DNA from: CAWCWN01 sp963799245
GTDB lineage: Bacteria > Chloroflexota > Ktedonobacteria > Ktedonobacterales > Ktedonobacteraceae
Assembly: GCA_963799245.1 (NCBI GenBank)
Contig: CAWCWN010000003.1
Location: forward strand, 2,356,001 to 2,420,000
DNA: 64,000 nucleotides
Direction: 5' to 3'
Both the position numbers and the translations under genes were made by a program. Below are positions 62,841 to 64,000 of this stretch, piece by piece (position 1 is the stretch's first letter; every line of letters begins with the position of its first letter). The notes beneath the pieces are model-generated. The model had not been told where the DNA came from. It was given only the letters and a program-made list of their open reading frames with translations, and searched no databases.

Positions 62841-64000
62841 GTGTCACTCATAGGTAAGTTGGAGCAGCTCAGTCTACCGTTAGTTTTACAGGGTATCGAA
62901 AAGTATGCGAAAACCGGGCTGCTTGTAGTAAAGCAGGATGCCCACTGGGTAGAAATCTATTTTAGAGATGGTCGTTTGATGTGCATCGGCCCGGGACGAC
63001 CGCAGGCAGGTCTGGCGGATCGCCTGCTCAGGGCGGGCGTTATTTCACCACAGGTTTTGCGAGATGCGCTAGCGGCTATCGGCCTTGAAGATCCCGGTGA
63101 GACACGTATTGCATTGACTTTGATGGACCTGGGTTATGTAAGTCATGATGATTTGCGTGCCTGGGCTGCGCAAGAAGCCTCTGAGGTGTTACAGGTTCTG
63201 CTTACATGGCCGGGTGGTGATCTCTACTTCGATGATGGCGCACTACCACCCCCGCATCGCCTCCTGGTTGCGCTCTCTCCTGCGGCTTTGCTACCGGCGG
63301 CGACTGCCGCGGCGAAGACTCAACAGCCGCGCTATATGCGCGCTGAGAGCACGCCGCCCGTGGCACAGTATCCCCAACAGACGCAACCGGCACCGGAGGT
63401 GGCTTCCCAGGCAAAGTTAAGCGCGGGCCAGCTGCTGGCCGCAGCGCCAGCCAGCCCGGTCGCGAACCTGGCAGGCAATGCCGTCGCGCAGAGTTCTACG
63501 TCGCTGACTCCCCCCCAGCGCGTCGATGTGCCTAAAGCGCCGATGCGTATTGATACTTCGTTCATGCGGCCAGAGATGGTGTTATTGCCAGTGGATCTCT
63601 CCACCCTGCGCCAGCAGAATCCACGCCAGGCCATTACACCCGAGCAATGGCGTGTCCTGACGCGTGTTGATGGACAGACCTCATTGTCGACGATGTGCAG
63701 GGATCTGGGCATGCCCGCCGAGTATATCTGTCAACTGACGGGCGAGCTGATCGCTCTGGGCCTTATACGCGTGTCTATGCCTCTGCAGCCAGTAGCGGCG
63801 ATCACAGAGCTATCGCCTGTTTCGCATGACCTGCTTATGGCAGGCCTGGCCAACGGTTACTTCGCTCCCGGTTATGCGGCCTCGCCCGCGCGGCCCTGGA
63901 TGTCTGTGGAGCCTACTACAGACGCTTTACCACCCGCTTTCAATCCCGCGCTGCCCTTTGAAACAAAATCACAATGGGGCAACGGTGGCAATGGCGCGAC
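62841..64000 (+). CDS. DUF4388 (PATAN) domain protein, partial at window end
   Basis: GTG at 62841 after GGAGAATTATT. The protein starts VSLIGKLEQLSLPLVLQGI and has the DUF4388 features KTGLLVVKQD and WVEIYFRDGRLMC. Then DRLLRAGVISPQVLRDAL, LGYVSHDDLRAW and LQVLLTWPGGDLYFDDG. Then comes a Pro/Ala-rich linker, and near residue 260 a helical region TPEQWRVLTRVDGQTSLSTM, a winged-helix-like element. The frame runs past 64000. PATAN proteins are thought to scaffold with MglA and receiver proteins, and both are encoded upstream. Confidence 0.82.
   Translation, partial: MSLIGKLEQLSLPLVLQGIEKYAKTGLLVVKQDAHWVEIYFRDGRLMCIGPGRPQAGLADRLLRAGVISPQVLRDALAAIGLEDPGETRIALTLMDLGYVSHDDLRAWAAQEASEVLQVLLTWPGGDLYFDDGALPPPHRLLVALSPAALLPAATAAAKTQQPRYMRAESTPPVAQYPQQTQPAPEVASQAKLSAGQLLAAAPASPVANLAGNAVAQSSTSLTPPQRVDVPKAPMRIDTSFMRPEMVLLPVDLSTLRQQNPRQAITPEQWRVLTRVDGQTSLSTMCRDLGMPAEYICQLTGELIALGLIRVSMPLQPVAAITELSPVSHDLLMAGLANGYFAPGYAASPARPWMSVEPTTDALPPAFNPALPFETKSQWGNGGNGA

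Noticed and set aside
1..64000. CRISPR array or rRNA genes
   Set aside because: No regularly spaced repeats and no rRNA-like sequence seen.

Overview
The window looks like a chromosomal stretch of a Ktedonobacteria-type member of the Chloroflexota. This is inferred from the gene mix, not from a marker gene. The pointers are a very high load of insertion sequences from many families, a roadblock/roadblock/MglA-like GTPase set with a DUF4388 (PATAN) protein nearby, Ala/Pro-rich proteins with one C-terminal membrane helix, and GC-rich housekeeping genes beside more AT-rich accessory DNA.

Layout. Positions 1-12.3 kb are accessory DNA: transposase remnants (IS1-like, IS66, IS3/IS110, IS4), a frameshifted rhodanese, a Fic gene broken by two insertions, a tRNA-Leu, an intact IS231-like element with an 11-bp target duplication, and a cupredoxin lipoprotein. 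From about 12.42 to 27.30 kb lies one integrated element. It splits a SRPBCC (cyclase/dehydrase-like) gene whose first 33 codons are at 12329-12427 and whose remainder is at 27300-27986. At its left end the element carries a large serine recombinase gene, itself broken by an IS701-type insertion (target CTAG) and a frameshift. Inside are three small helix-turn-helix (excisionase-like) genes, an intact second copy of the target SRPBCC gene, a PH-domain membrane protein, a zinc-ribbon membrane protein, a short calcium-loop protein, two very small genes next to the right end, and further IS elements (IS630, IS5, IS1182, IS256). Joining the two element ends gives a palindromic attP-like sequence.

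From 28 to 64 kb the DNA is mostly ordinary chromosome: mnmA-lepA (ATGA overlap, with a terminator-like attenuator in the leader), a secreted sedolisin, a family-4 glycosyltransferase, a PilT/CpaF-like ATPase, a histidine phosphatase, a MenA/UbiA prenyltransferase, a complete peptide ABC transporter (SBP, B, C, D, F), a VKOR protein, an ABC-2 exporter, guaB behind a promoter plus attenuator hairpin, and an M20 deacylase gene broken by an IS with an 11-bp duplication. Then come the roadblock/MglA genes, DUF429, a HAD protein, a DUF402 protein, a response regulator, serS with tRNA-Ser(UGA), and a DUF4388 protein running off the end.

The main discovery candidate is the recombinase element that targets a SRPBCC gene and carries an intact, att-site-altered copy of that same gene. 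Secondary candidates are a strongly promoted structured leader with a 19-codon ORF at 28.1-28.3 kb, and attenuator-like leaders before guaB and mnmA.
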